NCBI GenBank assembly: GCA_030599175.1
Contig: JAUVON010000100.1
Location: 1 to 8,434 of the forward strand
Direction of reading: 5' to 3'
DNA length: 8,434 nucleotides
Origin: Desulfobulbaceae bacterium
GTDB taxonomy: Bacteria; Desulfobacterota; Desulfobulbia; Desulfobulbales; Desulfocapsaceae
A program made the translations under genes and the position numbers. The notes beneath the pieces were generated by a model that worked only from the letters and a program-made list of their open reading frames with translations, ran no database searches and had not been told where the DNA came from. Shown piece by piece: positions 6,536 to 8,434 of this stretch (the first letter of the stretch is position 1; each line of letters starts with the position of its first letter).

Positions 6536-7609
6536 ATGAAAAAACACGAATCAAGCAAGGTACAACTTATCAATGTTGTTAAAAGCTTTGGAGATAATAC
6601 TGTCCTGCACGGAATTGATCTCGAAATCCAGGCAGGAAGCCTTACCACCCTGCTCGGCCCTTCAGGTTGCGGAAAAACGACAATTCTGCGACTTATTGCC
6701 GGCCTCGAACTCCCAACATCAGGTAAGGTCTTTTTAGGTGATGAAGATGTTTCAGTTCTATCCGCCAGCCTGCGGGATGTTGCCATGGTGTTTCAATCTT
6801 ATGCCCTGTTCCCTCATATGACAGTGGGTCAAAACGTTGGCTACGGGCTTAAAATGCAAGGTGTTGGTAAAGAAGAACGAGAGCAACACGTAAAAGAGGC
6901 CCTTGACTCAGTAGGACTTGATGGATTCCAACCACGTTATATCGATCAGATGTCGGGCGGACAGCAGCAGCGTGTCGCAGTAGCCCGAGCATTAATCCTT
7001 GAACCAAAGGTTATGTTATTTGATGAACCGCTGAGTAATCTAGACAGCAAACTGCGCCGACAAATGCGTGAGGATATTCGTCGCCTGCAACAAGAGCTGG
7101 GAGTTACTTCAGTGTATGTCACCCACGATCAGGATGAAGCATTGGCAGTATCCGATGATGTTGTCGTAATGAAAGAAGGAGTGATAGCCCAGCAGGGCAC
7201 CCCAAAAGAACTCTACCTGCAACCCAATACCAAATTTGTCGCAACTTTCATGGGCGATGCCAATATTCTGAAAGGAGAAGTAATTGTGGGAGGAGAAAAA
7301 TCACTCCTGCGTATCGACAATGTTGAAATTGCAACAGATAAGCCAATGTCCGTTGATCTGATCAACAAAACCATCGAAATCGCTATCCGCCCTGAGGCCT
7401 TATCGCTAATACCAGCAGATGATAATGCTATTGGGTTGCCCTGCACTATTATTTCAAAGGCTTATATTGGTGCTGCTATTGAGTATTCTGTGAAGTGGAA
7501 CGGTCAAGATCTCTTTTTAGTTTCCGCTACAGGAAATCAGGAGTTTGCTATTGGGGAAACTGCAAAAGTATTAATTACACCACCCGGAATTGCCCCTATT
7601 CCTGATTAA
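6536..7609 (+). CDS. ABC transporter ATP-binding protein (AfuC/FbpC-like), cassette 2
   Basis: This 357-aa cytoplasmic ATPase drives the cassette 2 importer. Motifs, numbered from the ATG at 6536, are Walker A GPSGCGKTT at 41-49, Q-loop Q87, signature MSGGQQQR at 139-146 (methionine instead of the usual leucine in first place), Walker B VMLFDE at 159-164, D-loop SNLD at 167-170 and H-loop H197. The C-terminal third (about 240-350) is a regulatory TOBE-like domain containing IAIRPEALSLIP. An alternative start two codons upstream at 6530 adds only MN. The gene closes cassette 2, and its stop is 33 bases from the stop of the convergent exporter gene. I see no terminator in that gap. The ATPase shares the core with its cassette 1 counterpart but differs throughout the helical and C-terminal regions, so each most likely serves its own permease. 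Confidence 0.93.
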   Translation: MKKHESSKVQLINVVKSFGDNTVLHGIDLEIQAGSLTTLLGPSGCGKTTILRLIAGLELPTSGKVFLGDEDVSVLSASLRDVAMVFQSYALFPHMTVGQNVGYGLKMQGVGKEEREQHVKEALDSVGLDGFQPRYIDQMSGGQQQRVAVARALILEPKVMLFDEPLSNLDSKLRRQMREDIRRLQQELGVTSVYVTHDQDEALAVSDDVVVMKEGVIAQQGTPKELYLQPNTKFVATFMGDANILKGEVIVGGEKSLLRIDNVEIATDKPMSVDLINKTIEIAIRPEALSLIPADDNAIGLPCTIISKAYIGAAIEYSVKWNGQDLFLVSATGNQEFAIGETAKVLITPPGIAPIPD

Positions 7610-7642
7610 CAGCCATAAAATGCCGTCACAACCATAACACCA

Positions 7643-8434
7643 CTACTCTCTTACCATTATCTCCGGCAACTTCAAAACAATTGGAATGCCCATAAATCCG
7701 ATAAGAGCACAGAGAACATATGTTTTCTCCAGCCCCACCTGGTCGGCAACAAAGCCGATCAAAACCACGACCGCAGAACGGGCCAGAAAGCTGATCATCA
7801 TAAACACACCATTGGCTGATGAAGATCCATCTTCGGAATATTCCTGGATCATGGCCAGCATAACAGGCGTTGTAGAAAGAAGGGAAAAACCGGTGAGAAT
7901 AAGAACCGGGAACCGTAGCCAGCCAGAACTGAAAACAAAGAGCAGTAGAGAGATCGGAGCCAGGACGAGGGAAAAAAGGAGCATCTTTTTCCTGCCAAAA
8001 CGATCACTGAGTGTGCCTATTGTCAGTATCCCAGCTACTCCAGCGGCCTCCATTACTGATAATGAAATACCTGCAAGCCAGACATCATTCGTCTTCTCTA
8101 TAATATAGAGGGGCAGAAAAGTAGAAAGAGCGCCATGCATAAAGCCACGGACAACGACAATGCCCGAGAGTGGTAGCAACAACGCCTTCATCTCCAGGAT
8201 GGTTGCGCGAATGGATGGTGTGTCATGCCGTTTTGGTGTAACGGGAATATCCTTCAGTTTTACATACATCATAGCAGAGGCAAGAATTCCCACAATCATC
8301 ACCGGATAATAACCATCAAATCCCAGGGTGGACACTGCTGCTGTTATCGCCAAAGGCCCCACAGTTCTGGCAAGCTCACCTCCGGTCATGTAAAAACTCA
8401 TCCCCCGGCCGGTCTTCATACCTGAAACCCTGTA
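7643..8434 (-). CDS. MFS transporter, C-terminal two thirds (fosmidomycin-resistance Fsr-like; 5' end outside window)
   Basis: The frame is open to the right edge and ends at a TAG (7643-7645 on the complement), giving 263 residues that cover about membrane helices 5-12. Numbering from the edge, the helix-5 element GMSFYMTGGELARTVGPL (11-28) matches the GGN-x-G-x-x-x-GPL region of Fsr-type exporters. The second copy of MFS motif A, GTLSDRFGRKK (140-150), lies between helices 8 and 9. The order of helices, the polar IQEYSEDG loop after helix 10 (about 196-203) and the GFVADQVGLEKTY end of helix 11 also fit the Fsr pattern. Proteins of this kind act as proton-driven drug exporters in the inner membrane; the natural substrate is unknown. 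A methionine at 8419-8417 is internal, because conserved family sequence (VSG) precedes it in frame. Opposite orientation means it is not in the ABC operon. Confidence 0.88.
   Translation of the reverse strand, partial: YRVSGMKTGRGMSFYMTGGELARTVGPLAITAAVSTLGFDGYYPVMIVGILASAMMYVKLKDIPVTPKRHDTPSIRATILEMKALLLPLSGIVVVRGFMHGALSTFLPLYIIEKTNDVWLAGISLSVMEAAGVAGILTIGTLSDRFGRKKMLLFSLVLAPISLLLFVFSSGWLRFPVLILTGFSLLSTTPVMLAMIQEYSEDGSSSANGVFMMISFLARSAVVVLIGFVADQVGLEKTYVLCALIGFMGIPIVLKLPEIMVRE

Noticed and set aside
7610..7642. Bidirectional terminator between the convergent ATPase and MFS genes
   Set aside because: The 33-base gap shows no inverted repeat and no T-run on either strand.
7686..8108. 140-aa open frame on the + strand opposite the MFS gene
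   Set aside because: It is the mirror of the well-supported MFS frame, has no ribosome binding site, and is not a recognisable protein.

Overview
The window carries two binding-protein-dependent ABC importers of the COG1840-type superfamily (historically 'ferric iron', also 2-aminoethylphosphonate and sugar-phosphate transporters). They lie head to tail on the + strand and are followed by a convergent, truncated MFS exporter gene on the - strand. SecA/Sec-type signal peptides, free periplasmic binding proteins and the protein families suggest a Gram-negative bacterium, perhaps a Desulfobacterota or gammaproteobacterial lineage. I cannot fix the taxon from sequence alone. No RNA gene, CRISPR array, insertion sequence or phage gene was seen.

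Layout. Cassette 1: the last 27 codons of a binding-protein gene (2-85), a strong intrinsic terminator (106-159), an ATPase (223-1311) and a fused double permease of 571 aa (1326-3041). A 246-bp intergenic region follows (3042-3287), with a candidate promoter and a strong ribosome binding site. Cassette 2: a secreted binding protein (3288-4316), a 102-bp spacer with two stem-loops (4339-4378, 4383-4398), a larger fused permease of 695 aa (4419-6506) and a second ATPase (6536-7609). After a 33-bp gap, a Fsr-like MFS transporter (7643-8434, 5' end outside the window) points the other way.

How they work together. Each cassette encodes a periplasmic receptor, one polypeptide carrying both membrane domains, and an ATPase that would act as a dimer. 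The gene order differs: receptor-ATPase-permease in cassette 1 and receptor-permease-ATPase in cassette 2. The two are therefore likely diverged paralogous systems rather than a recent tandem duplication. Both place a stem-loop directly behind the receptor gene, as expected if receptor mRNA is made or kept in excess over the membrane parts. Cassette 2 resembles AfuABC in receptor sequence, order and permease length. AfuABC was named for iron, but its receptor binds hexose phosphates. Cassette 1 resembles PhnS2-T2-U2-type 2-aminoethylphosphonate systems. Both substrate assignments are inference, and no phosphonate- or sugar-phosphate-metabolising enzyme lies in the window to confirm them.

Overall this is a fairly ordinary transport region. 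The most useful points are the probable misannotation trap (iron versus phosphorylated organics), the receptor-linked hairpins and the paired systems.
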